A DNA stretch of 53,623 nucleotides, taken from assembly GCF_030151385.1 (NCBI RefSeq), contig NZ_JASLDS010000044.1:1-53623 (forward strand), written 5' to 3'. The position numbers were made by a program, and so were the translations under genes. Shown in pieces: positions 26,393-34,947 of this stretch. This DNA comes from Soonwooa sp. (GTDB lineage Bacteria; Bacteroidota; Bacteroidia; Flavobacteriales; Weeksellaceae). The notes beneath the pieces are model-generated. The model did no database searches, was not told the origin of the DNA, and saw nothing but the letters and a program-made list of their open reading frames with translations. Position 1 is the first letter of the stretch, and the number at the start of each line of letters is the position of its first letter.

Positions 26393-27079
26393 TTATTCGG
26401 GAAAGTCCAGTTCGAAGCCGACACCACGTATCGAAATAATCTTAATTCTAGAATCGTGAACAAAGTATTTTCTGAGTCTGCTAATGAAAACATCCAAACT
26501 TCTTCCCGAGAAATAATCGCTGTTTTCCCACAAAGTTTCCAACAAAACTTCGCGCTTTACAGTTTGATAATTGTGTTTAAGAAAATAAAGGATTAAATCT
26601 TTTTCTTTTAGTGTTAAACGAATTTTTTCGTTGGGATGTTGAAGTGTAAGATTTACTGTGTTTAAGATATAATCACCGATTTTTATTGTTTCTTCAACGT
26701 AGTCTTTCGGTTGGATTCTTCGTAAAATATTTTGTATTCTTAAAACCAATTCTTCGGGATCGCAAGGTTTAGAGATATAGTCATCAGCACCAAGTTTTAA
26801 TCCTGTCAAACGATCGATTTTTTGATTTTTAGCGGTTAAAAAAAGAATTGGAAAATCGGTTTGCTTTTTTAGGATATGCTTTGCCAAAGAAAAACCATCG
26901 ATATTCGGCATCATCACATCCAAAATCCCAATCTGAAAGTCAAATTGAGATTCTATGATTTGCAAAACATCTTCAGGGTTTTGAAACCAAATAACTTCAA
27001 AATCGCTTAATTCGAGATACTGTTTTAGGATCATCCCGAAATCGGCGTCGTCTTCAACTAAAAGGATTTTAGGATTCAT
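26393..27079 (-). CDS. OmpR/PhoB family response regulator
   Basis: 228 residues: receiver domain (1-120) with acidic pocket E9-D10-D11, phospho-acceptor D54 (GILDVMMPN), T82 and K104, and a C-terminal winged helix (about 130-226) with the DNA-recognition region YFSGRSLDVFISRLRKYF. It is the partner of the histidine kinase whose gene precedes it and overlaps it by 11 bases. OmpR-family proteins bind direct repeats spaced about 11 bases; three such repeats (CATTAACC) lie in front of the divergent TonB-receptor gene at 28416-28445, so that gene is the likeliest target. Confidence 0.93.
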   Translation of the reverse strand: MNPKILLVEDDADFGMILKQYLELSDFEVIWFQNPEDVLQIIESQFDFQIGILDVMMPNIDGFSLAKHILKKQTDFPILFLTAKNQKIDRLTGLKLGADDYISKPCDPEELVLRIQNILRRIQPKDYVEETIKIGDYILNTVNLTLQHPNEKIRLTLKEKDLILYFLKHNYQTVKREVLLETLWENSDYFSGRSLDVFISRLRKYFVHDSRIKIISIRGVGFELDFPE

Positions 27080-28379
27080 GATTTAATTTTATTACAAACA
27101 AACTTCCTTTACCGGTTTCACTTTGTAGGTCGATGTTTCCGTTATATTTATTGACGATATTTTTTATTAAAAACAATCCAAGTCCAAGCCCTTTCGTGTT
27201 GTGAATGTTGTCGCTTTGGATTCGATAGAATTTTTCAAAGATATTTTTCTGCTCCGCTTTAGCAATACCGTCGCCATTATCTTTAACACTAATCAACAAG
27301 CTTTTTCCAGAAGATTCAACTTTGAGGTTAATCTTTGTTGCACCATATTTAATGCCATTTTCACAAAGGTTTTTCACGACCGTTTCCATGTTTGTTTTTG
27401 CAAAAGGAAGATTATCGGCTGTTTTATTTTCAAAAACAAATTCGGTTTGAGGATTTGAAAATTTTAAATCTTCCGCAAAATGTGTCCAATCTTCAGAATT
27501 GATGATGTTGATTTCATCCTTGTTTTCTCCATCGTGGAGCTGCTTCATAAGATTTTCGAGACGTTGGATTTGGCGTTCCACCAGTGGAAGATTTTCTTTG
27601 TTCCAATTTTTGCTAAGGGACTTTGCCGCAATTTTTAAAGTCGCGATTGGTGTTTTGAATTCATGTGAAATATTATCCACCACATTATGCAAAACTGCAA
27701 CTTGTTTCTGTTGCTTAATTAAATTTCTGACGGTCAAAATAAATAACCAAAGCACCGCACCAAGGATAAAAACACACAAAGAAATTAATAATGCCAACTC
27801 CCGAAATACCAGCTGCTTGATGTTGACAATTTGATAATTGGTTTCTGTTAGAATCTTGAAATGCTCACTACGATTGTAGACTTTGGTGGTGTCATTAATA
27901 GAAGATGATTCAGAATTCCAACTTCCTGTTGTTTGCAAACCTACTTTAGTAACAGGTCTTTCGGTTTGATAAAGATTGATTGGTTTTTTTAAAAGATCAA
28001 TGCTATCGGGAAGAATGAGGATGGATTTGTATTTTAGCTCTGTGGCAACTTCGTAGCCTTGCTTTTTAAACTCTTCGTCCATGAACTGGGAAAGTAATTT
28101 TCGATAGCTGAGGTTCTTCGCATTGTAATAATCTAGAAACTGTTTTTCTGTAATTTTTTTTGTCGCGTAATCCGTAATGTTTTTAATCACGGCATCTTCA
28201 TTTTTGCGGTCTCTTTCTTCCAATTTATCAATAAGAGAAGCGCTTCGGTCACGAATATTGCGGTAGATTTCTTTTTCCTTTACGACGTAGGTTTGGTACA
28301 TAAAGAAAGTTTGTATTCCCAAGAGAATCAGGAATAATAGGCTGAAAATCACAATGATGTTTCTGTTCTTTGAAAGCAT
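27069..28379 (-). CDS. Membrane sensor histidine kinase
   Basis: 436 residues from the Met at 28379. Two transmembrane helices (about 8-28 and 194-216) enclose a periplasmic sensor domain of about 165 residues without a recognised family. Then comes the H-box with H239 in NISHEFKTPIATLK, followed by an ATPase domain with NLCENGIKYG, DNGDGIAKAEQ and GLGLGLFLIKNIV. It autophosphorylates and passes phosphate to the response regulator encoded downstream. A longer in-frame start at 28418 would put extra residues over the repeat array and ahead of the first helix, so the internal start is preferred. The signal sensed is unknown. Confidence 0.92.
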   Translation of the reverse strand: MLSKNRNIIVIFSLLFLILLGIQTFFMYQTYVVKEKEIYRNIRDRSASLIDKLEERDRKNEDAVIKNITDYATKKITEKQFLDYYNAKNLSYRKLLSQFMDEEFKKQGYEVATELKYKSILILPDSIDLLKKPINLYQTERPVTKVGLQTTGSWNSESSSINDTTKVYNRSEHFKILTETNYQIVNIKQLVFRELALLISLCVFILGAVLWLFILTVRNLIKQQKQVAVLHNVVDNISHEFKTPIATLKIAAKSLSKNWNKENLPLVERQIQRLENLMKQLHDGENKDEINIINSEDWTHFAEDLKFSNPQTEFVFENKTADNLPFAKTNMETVVKNLCENGIKYGATKINLKVESSGKSLLISVKDNGDGIAKAEQKNIFEKFYRIQSDNIHNTKGLGLGLFLIKNIVNKYNGNIDLQSETGKGSLFVIKLNHES

Positions 28380-28415
28380 GAAGCAAAGATAGAATTTTGA
28401 GGTATATGTAAAGTG

Positions 28416-28445
28416 CATTAACCGAGCATTAACCTTTCATTAACC
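28416..28445. promoter_or_regulatory. Three tandem CATTAACC repeats, probable response-regulator binding site
   Basis: CATTAACC occurs perfectly three times at 28416-28423, 28427-28434 and 28438-28445, each exactly 11 bases from the next. This is one helical turn and the spacing typical of OmpR/PhoB-family sites. The array lies between the divergent histidine kinase and TonB-receptor genes. The imperfect -7 GAATTTTG (28467-28474) puts it just upstream of the receptor promoter, where an activator would bind. Confidence 0.65.
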
Positions 28446-28492
28446 GTTTTTGTTTAGAATTAAACAGAATTTTGCTGCATAAATCTTACATC

Positions 28493-30859
28493 ATGAGAAA
28501 ATTAGTTTTTATTCTATTAATACTTCCTCTTTGTTTTTTTGGACAAAAGAAAGTAGAAATTTCTATCGTCAACGAAAAGAAAGAATCCATCCCAAGTGCT
28601 AAAGTCGAGCTGTTTTCAAAATCTGGAGAATTGCTTCAAAGTCAAATGACCGACGAAAACGGAAAAGTTAGTTTTGACGTCGCGTCAGATGCTAAATTTG
28701 TTGTTCAGGATTTGGAATACGACTCGTTTTCAAAAGAATTTGATTTTGCAAACTTGACAGACCAACTGAAAATTGTCCTAAAAAAGCAAGAATCAGAAAT
28801 CCAAGAAGTTGTTTTGACAAAGCAAAAACCTGTCGTTAAACGAAAAATTGACCGTTTAGAATTTAATGTTGAAAATTCTAATATTTCATCACTTAATGCT
28901 TGGGAAATTTTAAAGAAAACGCCAGGCGTTAATGTTATTGATAACACCATCAAAATAAAATCCTCGTCAGGAATTTTAATAACGATAAATGATAAAAAAG
29001 TGATGATGTCGGCTGATGAACTTCAGAATTTGTTGGAGAATACCTCTGGCGATGACATTAAATCTATTGAGGTTATTACCAATCCGCCCGCAAAATACGA
29101 AGCTTCGGGAAGTGCGGTTTTGAATATCGTTATGAAGAAAGCCAAACTCGAAGGTTACAAAGGCACGTTAAGTGGACGTTTTATTCAATCCAAATATGCA
29201 AAAGGCGCGGTGACGACTTCGCATCAATACAAGAAAGATAAATTTTCTACGATGTTGAGTTACTCCAAAGGTGCTGGCGATTATTTGCGTGAAGGAACCG
29301 ATGTGGTCTATTATGAGGAAAGTGGTACGACGTGGAAAAGTATTATGAATCGTAAAGACAGCAACCATAACCAGAATACACTTAATTTTAGTGCGGATTA
29401 TCAATTGGATTCTTTGACGAATTTTACGCTTAACTACACTGGTTATTTTAGTCCAAAAACAAAAGGACTTTATGATGTTCCAACGGAGATTACAAATGCC
29501 AATAATCAAGTTGAGTCTACTTATAGAACTTTAAATAACCATTATTGGAGAACAATTAACAATACTGTGAGTTTCCAAGCGGACAGAAAGTTCAACGAAA
29601 ATTCTAGTTTAACTTGGATCAATTACTTTGCTACCAACAACTATAAGAAGTCTGAAGATATCCAAACGCATCTTAATTTTATTAATCAAGATCCTAAGTT
29701 TAGTCGTTTTGTCACCAATAATTTACAAGATATTAAACTGTTTTCGACGCAGTTGGATTATTCTTGGAAGAAAGATAGTTGGGAGGTCGAATCTGGCGCA
29801 AAATATTCTTTGGTAAAAACAAATAGTGTTTTGGGATTTGCCGATAACGAATTGGGAGAATTACAAAACCGTCCCGAAAAAGGTAATGATTTTGATTATA
29901 AAGAATACAATTTTGCGGCTTATGCATCTTTGGCTTTGGATCTGAAAAAGTGGAGTTTCAAAGCGGGATTGCGTGCTGAAAATACCTCTCTTACAGGTAT
30001 TGTTTCTGATCCTTATGAAGTTAACAAAAACGATTATCTAAAGTTTTTTCCAACTTTTTATGCGCAGTATACGACAGACAACAAACATCAGTTTGGTTTC
30101 TCTTACGGAAAACGTATCAGCCGTCCAAGCTATTCCTGGTTGAATCCTGCAAAGTCCTACTATAACTTGTTTTCGTACTTCCAAGGTGATCCAGCTTTAA
30201 AGGCTACTATTGTTCATAATCTTAATTTTACCTATAATTTTAAAGAATGGAATTTTGACTTTTATTACAGAAAAGAAGTTGATCCATCGATGGAAATTTC
30301 TTATCAAGATCCCAAAACCAATCAGCTGATTTATCATTACACCAACATCCAAAAAGGTCAAGCTTATGGTGTGGATATTTACAAAAATTTTACCTTAAAA
30401 GATTGGTGGACGCTAAGTGTTTCTGAAACTCTGGAGCATAACGAAAATTACTTTTTCGGAGTTGATGGCAATTTGTACAAGAATAAAATTTTCGGTGCAA
30501 ACTCTAATATTTCGACGAGCATCACTTTTGATAAAAAAACAGATTGGAACTTGCAAGTTGGTAATACGTTCTACACAGGCGCTGTCCAAGGCAATCTTAA
30601 AATTAGAGGAGCGTCAACGACTTATTTAATTATGAATCGTAAGTTTTATCAAAAAAGATTGGAAGCGAGTTTGTATTTTAATGATATTTTTAGAACTTCT
30701 GGCGATAAAATTTCTACGCGATATGCCAACCAAAATAACTATTTCTTAGACTATCGCGATGCGCAAAGTTTTTCGGTTACGCTTAAATACAATTTTGGAA
30801 ACCAAAAATTAAAAGCAACTAAGAAAATTAAAAGTGCAGATGAGCAGGGCAGAATGTAA
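28493..30859 (+). CDS. TonB-dependent outer-membrane receptor (OMP_b-brl family)
   Basis: 788 residues from the Met at 28493: signal peptide (about 1-17), a carboxypeptidase-regulatory-like beta-sandwich (about 20-90), a plug domain (about 110-220, IKSIEVITNPPAKYEASGSA) and an outer-membrane beta-barrel of the OMP_b-brl_3 type with an aromatic-rich strand pattern. Such receptors import substrates using TonB energy, but this subgroup has no known ligand and no SusD partner here. It is divergent from a two-component system and preceded by its probable binding sites, so expression is likely signal-controlled. A start 7 codons upstream (28472) is possible but precedes the predicted transcription start. 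Confidence 0.88.
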   Translation: MRKLVFILLILPLCFFGQKKVEISIVNEKKESIPSAKVELFSKSGELLQSQMTDENGKVSFDVASDAKFVVQDLEYDSFSKEFDFANLTDQLKIVLKKQESEIQEVVLTKQKPVVKRKIDRLEFNVENSNISSLNAWEILKKTPGVNVIDNTIKIKSSSGILITINDKKVMMSADELQNLLENTSGDDIKSIEVITNPPAKYEASGSAVLNIVMKKAKLEGYKGTLSGRFIQSKYAKGAVTTSHQYKKDKFSTMLSYSKGAGDYLREGTDVVYYEESGTTWKSIMNRKDSNHNQNTLNFSADYQLDSLTNFTLNYTGYFSPKTKGLYDVPTEITNANNQVESTYRTLNNHYWRTINNTVSFQADRKFNENSSLTWINYFATNNYKKSEDIQTHLNFINQDPKFSRFVTNNLQDIKLFSTQLDYSWKKDSWEVESGAKYSLVKTNSVLGFADNELGELQNRPEKGNDFDYKEYNFAAYASLALDLKKWSFKAGLRAENTSLTGIVSDPYEVNKNDYLKFFPTFYAQYTTDNKHQFGFSYGKRISRPSYSWLNPAKSYYNLFSYFQGDPALKATIVHNLNFTYNFKEWNFDFYYRKEVDPSMEISYQDPKTNQLIYHYTNIQKGQAYGVDIYKNFTLKDWWTLSVSETLEHNENYFFGVDGNLYKNKIFGANSNISTSITFDKKTDWNLQVGNTFYTGAVQGNLKIRGASTTYLIMNRKFYQKRLEASLYFNDIFRTSGDKISTRYANQNNYFLDYRDAQSFSVTLKYNFGNQKLKATKKIKSADEQGRM

Positions 30860-30895
30860 GCTTAAATTAATAAGAGTTTGAGATAAGAAAATTAA

Positions 30896-30990
30896 CGTCA
30901 GTTCGAGTAGATTTTGCAAAAATCGTATCGAGAACTTTTCTCAAAAAACTTCTCGATACAAAATCTTTTAGATTTTTACTCGAAGGGACG
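30896..30990. repeat. REP-like compound palindrome
   Basis: Nested inverted repeats in the gap between the TonB-receptor and AAA genes. Outer arms CGTC..TTCGAGT (30896-30908) pair with ACTCGAA..GACG (30978-30990), 11 of 13 matching. Inner arms GTATCGAGAA / TTCTCGATAC (30925-30934, 30950-30959) are perfect. Such TTCGAG/TCGAGAA-type intergenic palindromes are common in Flavobacteriia genomes as far as I know. Likely a dispersed repeat that could also end the upstream transcript. Confidence 0.6.
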
Positions 30991-31029
30991 ACTGGGTGTT
31001 TTTTTCATACCGAATTATCCCAAGCATAG

Positions 31030-31067
31030 AAATTGCGTATCTTTATAACTTGTAAAATACGCAATTT
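31030..31067. promoter_or_regulatory. Perfect 11-base inverted repeat before the AAA ATPase gene
   Basis: AAATTGCGTAT (31030-31040) and ATACGCAATTT (31057-31067), 16-base spacer, 12 bases before the AAA start. An imperfect -7 element TATCTTTA (31038-31045) overlaps the left arm. It could be an operator or an mRNA hairpin; the T-run after it would also fit a terminator. Confidence 0.4.
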
Positions 31068-31079
31068 TTGTTTCAGTAA

Positions 31080-31790
31080 ATGAATATTTTAGACCTTGTA
31101 ATTTTTGATCGAGAAAAAGTCACTTTGGATGATGTTGTTTTGAAAGACGCTAATAGAGCAGAGCTTCTACAACTTCTGAAAGAATACAAATACATCGAAG
31201 AACTCCGAAAGTATAATCTTCCTGTTAATAATAAATTGCTCTTGTCTGGGCATTCTGGTTGTGGCAAAACGATGACGGCGAAAGCAATTGCAACACAACT
31301 TAACAAGCCTTTGATGATTCTTGATCTTAGTACTTTTGTGTCTTCAAGAATTGGTGAGACTTCAAAGAATCTAAAACTTGTTTTTGAAAAAGCTGAACGT
31401 GACAAAGCGGTTTTGTTTTTGGATGAGTTCGATCATCTCGGGAAATCGCGAGGCAATGACGATCACGATGTTGGCGAAATGCGACGCTTGGTGAATGCGA
31501 TGATTCAGTTGGTTGATAATTTTCCTGATAAAGCGCTTTTGATTGCGGCGACCAATCATCCTGAAATTATTGATGTTGCTTTGCTGCGACGTTTCCAAAT
31601 TAAAATTACATACAAGATGCCAACCGATGAGGTTTTGGATAAATTCTATGATAAGCTTCTGACGGATTTCCCTGTCGATTTACAAGATTTTGAACGAAAG
31701 TACCATTTGTCTTTTGCCGAAGCTAAAGATTATGCTTTTACAAAAATGAAGTCTCGATTGATAGAATCTTTAGAAAAGAAAGAACTTTAG
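31080..31790 (+). CDS. Small AAA family ATPase
   Basis: 236 residues, a nearly bare AAA module: Walker A GHSGCGKT (57-64), Walker B VLFLDEFD (D115, E116), sensor-1 AATN (156-159), and arginine-finger region LLRRF (R170, R171). It has no protease or membrane domain. A stop codon lies directly before the ATG, so the protein cannot extend upstream. It resembles the FtsH/spastin-type AAA group and probably works as a hexamer that remodels proteins; substrate unknown. It is flanked by a palindromic repeat and a terminator and has no co-transcribed partner, so no system can be assigned. Confidence 0.85.
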   Translation: MNILDLVIFDREKVTLDDVVLKDANRAELLQLLKEYKYIEELRKYNLPVNNKLLLSGHSGCGKTMTAKAIATQLNKPLMILDLSTFVSSRIGETSKNLKLVFEKAERDKAVLFLDEFDHLGKSRGNDDHDVGEMRRLVNAMIQLVDNFPDKALLIAATNHPEIIDVALLRRFQIKITYKMPTDEVLDKFYDKLLTDFPVDLQDFERKYHLSFAEAKDYAFTKMKSRLIESLEKKEL

Positions 31791-31801
31791 TATAAAATAA
31801 C

Positions 31802-31829
31802 AAAGGCTTCCGAATGTGGAAGCCTTTAT
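31802..31829 (+). terminator. Terminator after the AAA ATPase gene
   Basis: AAAGGCTTCC and GGAAGCCTTT form a perfect 10-base stem around GAATGT, 11 bases after the AAA stop. The downstream T-run is short. Confidence 0.75.
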
Positions 31830-32111
31830 GTTATGTATGATTCTTTTATTAGATTTTTAATTTAATGTTTTAAGCATTAGACTAATTATGTTAGTAAAAT
31901 ATTAATTCGTATAAAATTATATTAAATTATTTGGATAACGTTTTTCATTTGTTAATTTTTTGATTGAAATTTTAAAATGTATATAACTTGTTTATGTTGT
32001 AAGACTTTGTTTGTTAGCTGTGTAGTTTCTTAAAACTGCATTTGTAGACTTTTTGTAGAGTTTCTATAACTGATAAAAAAATGTATTTTTGTTAGTGATA
32101 ATTATAGATTT
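31830..32111 (+). promoter_or_regulatory. AT-rich leader of the second M1 peptidase gene with candidate promoter
   Basis: About 280 bases without a gene. Near the 3' end is TATTTTTG (32084-32091), an exact TAnnTTTG -7 match. It is preceded by an 11-base tandem repeat, TTTGTAGACTT then TTTGTAGAGTT (32041-32051, 32052-32062), at the usual activator position. The rest is A/T-rich and shows no further structure. Confidence 0.4.
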
Positions 32112-33974
32112 ATGAAGAAGTTATTATTTAGTGCTGCTCTTTTTGCATTGTTTTCGCAAGTTTCTGCACAAGAACTTTATATGCCAAGAAATATTAAAAA
32201 AGCCTACGAAAAAGGTACACGAGATATTTCTGGAAAACCTGGAAAAAATTATTGGCAGAACAAAGGTGTTTATGATATCAAGGTAAAAGTAAATGCGGAT
32301 ACTAAAATAGTTTCTGGTTCGGAGACGATTTTGTATTCTAATAACAGCCCTGATGAGTTGAAAACTTTAGCCATTAGATTTGTTAATAATCTTCACAAGC
32401 CGCAATCGCCACGTTCAGGTTATGTTTCTAAAGATTTTTTAAGTGACGGTTTAACGATAAAATCCTTAATTGTCAATGGTGAGAAGTATAACATTAGTTC
32501 TGATTTTGGAACAGTAACTTCTGTGAAACTAAATAAAGCTTTAGCTTCTAATTCTAAAACCGAAATAAAAATTGAATGGGAATATCCTTTGTCTGTACAA
32601 AGTGGACGAGAGGGACAGATCGACCCAAATACTTTTTTTGTTGCTTATTCTTATCCTAGAGTGTCGGTGTACGACGATTATAATGGTTGGGATATGTTGC
32701 CACACTCGGACAGACAAGAGTTTTATAATGATTTTAATGATTATAGTTTTGAGATTTCTGCACCGAAAAATTATGTGGTTTGGTCAACAGGTGATTTTCT
32801 AAATCCCGAAGAAGTACTTCAACCAACTTTTCTGAAACGTTATAAAGAATCGCTTAAGTCTGACAAAATCATTCCTGTTGCCAACGAATCCGAAATGAAA
32901 TCAGGATTGGTAACCAAACAAAATGATTGGAATGTTTGGAAGTTTAAAGCCAATCATATTTCTGATTTTACATTTGCGTTGAGCAATCATTATGTTTGGG
33001 ACGCGTCAAGTGTCCAGCTAAAGTCAAAGCGTGTTAGCGTGCAATCTGGTTACAAAGTTGGCGCAAAAGATTTCGAACAATATACAGGATGGATGCGTTA
33101 CAACATCGATTGGTTTTCCAAAAACTGGCCAGGTGTTGAGTATCCGTACAACGCGATGACGGCGATACAAGGTTATGCTGATATGGAATATCCAATGATG
33201 ATTAACGATAGTACGGTTCCTGATGATTTGCAAGATGCGAGATTGACAGCCGATCACGAGATTGCCCACACCTATTTTCCGTTTTATATGGGAATTAACG
33301 AAACGCGTTACGCCTTTATGGACGAAGGTTGGGCAACAACTTTAGAATATCTAATTGGGATTGATCATTCTGGAAAAGAAGCCGCAGAAAAATTCTATAA
33401 AAACTTCCGAGTAAAGCGTTGGATTAATGACCCATCTACCGAGCAAGATCAGCCGATTATCACGATGAGTACGCAGGTTTCGGGTGCAGGTTATGGAAAT
33501 AACTCTTATGTTAAAGCTTCGCTTTCTTATTTGGCGCTTAAAGATTATTTAGGTGATGCCTTGTTCAAAAAAGCCTTGCATCATTATATGGACAATTGGA
33601 ACGGGAAGCATCCAATTCCGTGGGATTATTTTAACTCGATGAATACTGGATCTGGCAAGAATCTTAATTGGTTTTGGAACAATTGGTTTTACAGCAATTA
33701 TTATATTGATTTAAAAATTAATTCGGTTTCTCAAAATAACAATACTGTTGATTTAAAAATTGATAATGTTGGAGGCTTTGCAATTCCGTTTGATGTGGTT
33801 TTAAAATTTGATGATAACTCTACACAATCCAAACATTACACACCAGAAGTTTGGGAGAAAAATCAAAAACAATTGTTATTAAATATTCCATCAAATAAAA
33901 AAGTAAAATCTGTAGAATTAGACGGAGGTTTGTTTATGGATTATACGCCAGATGATAATAGAAAGGATTTGTAA
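32112..33974 (+). CDS. Secreted M1 family metallopeptidase (paralogue)
   Basis: 620 residues with a signal peptide (about 1-19, cleavage near SAQ). Zinc site H382-E-I-A-H386 and E405 in FMDEGWAT, spaced as in M1 peptidases. It shares with the 24140 gene the order GKPGKNYWQ-, NNSPDELK-, and -DMEYP- motifs and the same overall layout, but lacks its last ~100 residues. It is secreted or periplasmic. It is transcribed alone and followed by a terminator. Substrate unknown; a role in periplasmic peptide trimming is inferred from the family. Confidence 0.9.
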   Translation: MKKLLFSAALFALFSQVSAQELYMPRNIKKAYEKGTRDISGKPGKNYWQNKGVYDIKVKVNADTKIVSGSETILYSNNSPDELKTLAIRFVNNLHKPQSPRSGYVSKDFLSDGLTIKSLIVNGEKYNISSDFGTVTSVKLNKALASNSKTEIKIEWEYPLSVQSGREGQIDPNTFFVAYSYPRVSVYDDYNGWDMLPHSDRQEFYNDFNDYSFEISAPKNYVVWSTGDFLNPEEVLQPTFLKRYKESLKSDKIIPVANESEMKSGLVTKQNDWNVWKFKANHISDFTFALSNHYVWDASSVQLKSKRVSVQSGYKVGAKDFEQYTGWMRYNIDWFSKNWPGVEYPYNAMTAIQGYADMEYPMMINDSTVPDDLQDARLTADHEIAHTYFPFYMGINETRYAFMDEGWATTLEYLIGIDHSGKEAAEKFYKNFRVKRWINDPSTEQDQPIITMSTQVSGAGYGNNSYVKASLSYLALKDYLGDALFKKALHHYMDNWNGKHPIPWDYFNSMNTGSGKNLNWFWNNWFYSNYYIDLKINSVSQNNNTVDLKIDNVGGFAIPFDVVLKFDDNSTQSKHYTPEVWEKNQKQLLLNIPSNKKVKSVELDGGLFMDYTPDDNRKDL

Positions 33975-33982
33975 AATACAAG

Positions 33983-34007
33983 GAGCTACAATTTAATGAT
34001 GTAGCTC
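33983..34007 (+). terminator. Terminator after the second M1 gene
   Basis: GAGCTACA (33983-33990) pairs with TGTAGCTC (34000-34007), followed by a T-run. Confidence 0.75.
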
Positions 34008-34108
34008 TTTTTTATTGGTATTGATTTGTTGGAATACCATCAAAATAGTTTTCTTTAAAATTAGTTCTTAAAAATGTTTCAAAGTAATGCTGTTTCTGTA
34101 TTAAATGA

Positions 34109-34116
34109 TAAATTTG
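34109..34116 (+). promoter_or_regulatory. Candidate -7 element of the FKBP gene
   Basis: TAAATTTG, exact TAnnTTTG match, predicting transcription near 34123 and a leader of about 37 bases. -33 element not clear. Confidence 0.35.
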
Positions 34117-34159
34117 CAGCTATTATTAAATCGATTAAATATAAATTAAAAATTTTCAA

Positions 34160-34864
34160 ATGAAAAAACACGTTATCTCGTTATTAGGCGTTGCAATTTT
34201 TAGTGTTTCTTGCGCGCATAAAGAAGATAAACAAGATACTAGCAAATATACGGATGATCAAAAAGCGTCTTATTATATTGGTTTGAATATCGCTCAAGGT
34301 ATGAAGCAAGAAGGTTTTAAAGTTGACGCTGATCTTTTGGCTCGTGCTATCAAAGAAGAAATGGAAGGCAAAAAGAAATTATTGCCAGCTGAAGATATGA
34401 ATAGCTTCATGCAATCTTTTATGCAAAAGCAGCACGAAAAAAAGCAAGCTGAAGCAGTAGCAGGTGCTGAAGAGAATAAAAAAGAAGGGCAAGTTTTTCT
34501 TTCGAAAAATAAAACCAACCCTAAAGTAAAGACAACTGCGACTGGTTTACAATATGAAGTTTTGCAAGAAGGTGATGGTAAAACAAAACCAAGCGCTTCA
34601 AGTGTTGTTGAAGTGAAATATACAGGAAAACTGTTGAACGGTACAGTGTTCGATTCTACCGATAAGCAAGGTGGAACGCCAGCAGAAATTAATTTGAATC
34701 AAGTGATTAAAGGTTGGACGGAAGGTATCCAGCTAATGAGCAAAGGTGCGAAATATAGATTTTATATTCCTTCGGACTTGGCTTATGGAGACCAAGGTGC
34801 TGGTGGTGTTATTCCTCCAGGATCTACGATTATTTTTGACGTAGATTTAGTCAATGTTAAATAA
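34160..34864 (+). CDS. FKBP-type peptidyl-prolyl isomerase lipoprotein
   Basis: 234 residues: lipobox FSVSC (acylated Cys about residue 18), an FkpA/Mip-type helical dimerisation region (about 28-105, SYYIGLNIAQGMKQEGFKVD), and a C-terminal FKBP domain (about 120-234) with VEVKYTGKLLNGTVFDS, VIKGWTEGIQLMSKGAKYRFYIPSDLAYG and IPPGSTIIFDVDLVNV. It catalyses cis-trans isomerisation of Xaa-Pro bonds during folding of envelope proteins and is anchored to a membrane facing the periplasm. Monocistronic; a strong terminator follows. Confidence 0.93.
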   Translation: MKKHVISLLGVAIFSVSCAHKEDKQDTSKYTDDQKASYYIGLNIAQGMKQEGFKVDADLLARAIKEEMEGKKKLLPAEDMNSFMQSFMQKQHEKKQAEAVAGAEENKKEGQVFLSKNKTNPKVKTTATGLQYEVLQEGDGKTKPSASSVVEVKYTGKLLNGTVFDSTDKQGGTPAEINLNQVIKGWTEGIQLMSKGAKYRFYIPSDLAYGDQGAGGVIPPGSTIIFDVDLVNVK

Positions 34865-34882
34865 GAATAAGCTTCTAAAACT

Positions 34883-34916
34883 AAAAACCTCGACTAATAT
34901 TTTAGTCGAGGTTTTT
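34883..34916. terminator. Strong terminator between FKBP gene and clpB
   Basis: 15-base arms AAAAACCTCGACTAA (34883-34897) and complement (34902-34916), loop of 4, T-runs on both strands; serves the convergent genes ending at 34864 and 34948. Confidence 0.88.
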
Positions 34917-34947
34917 TAGTTTAATATGAAAAAAATTTAGTTTCTAA

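Noticed and set aside
28380..28418. Earlier start of the histidine kinase
   Set aside because: It overlaps the first CATTAACC repeat and adds residues ahead of the first helix; the Met at 28379 is more typical.
31080..31790. AAA ATPase considered as a truncated gene
   Set aside because: All AAA motifs are present, there is an in-frame stop right before the ATG, and short AAA proteins of this kind occur in relatives from memory.
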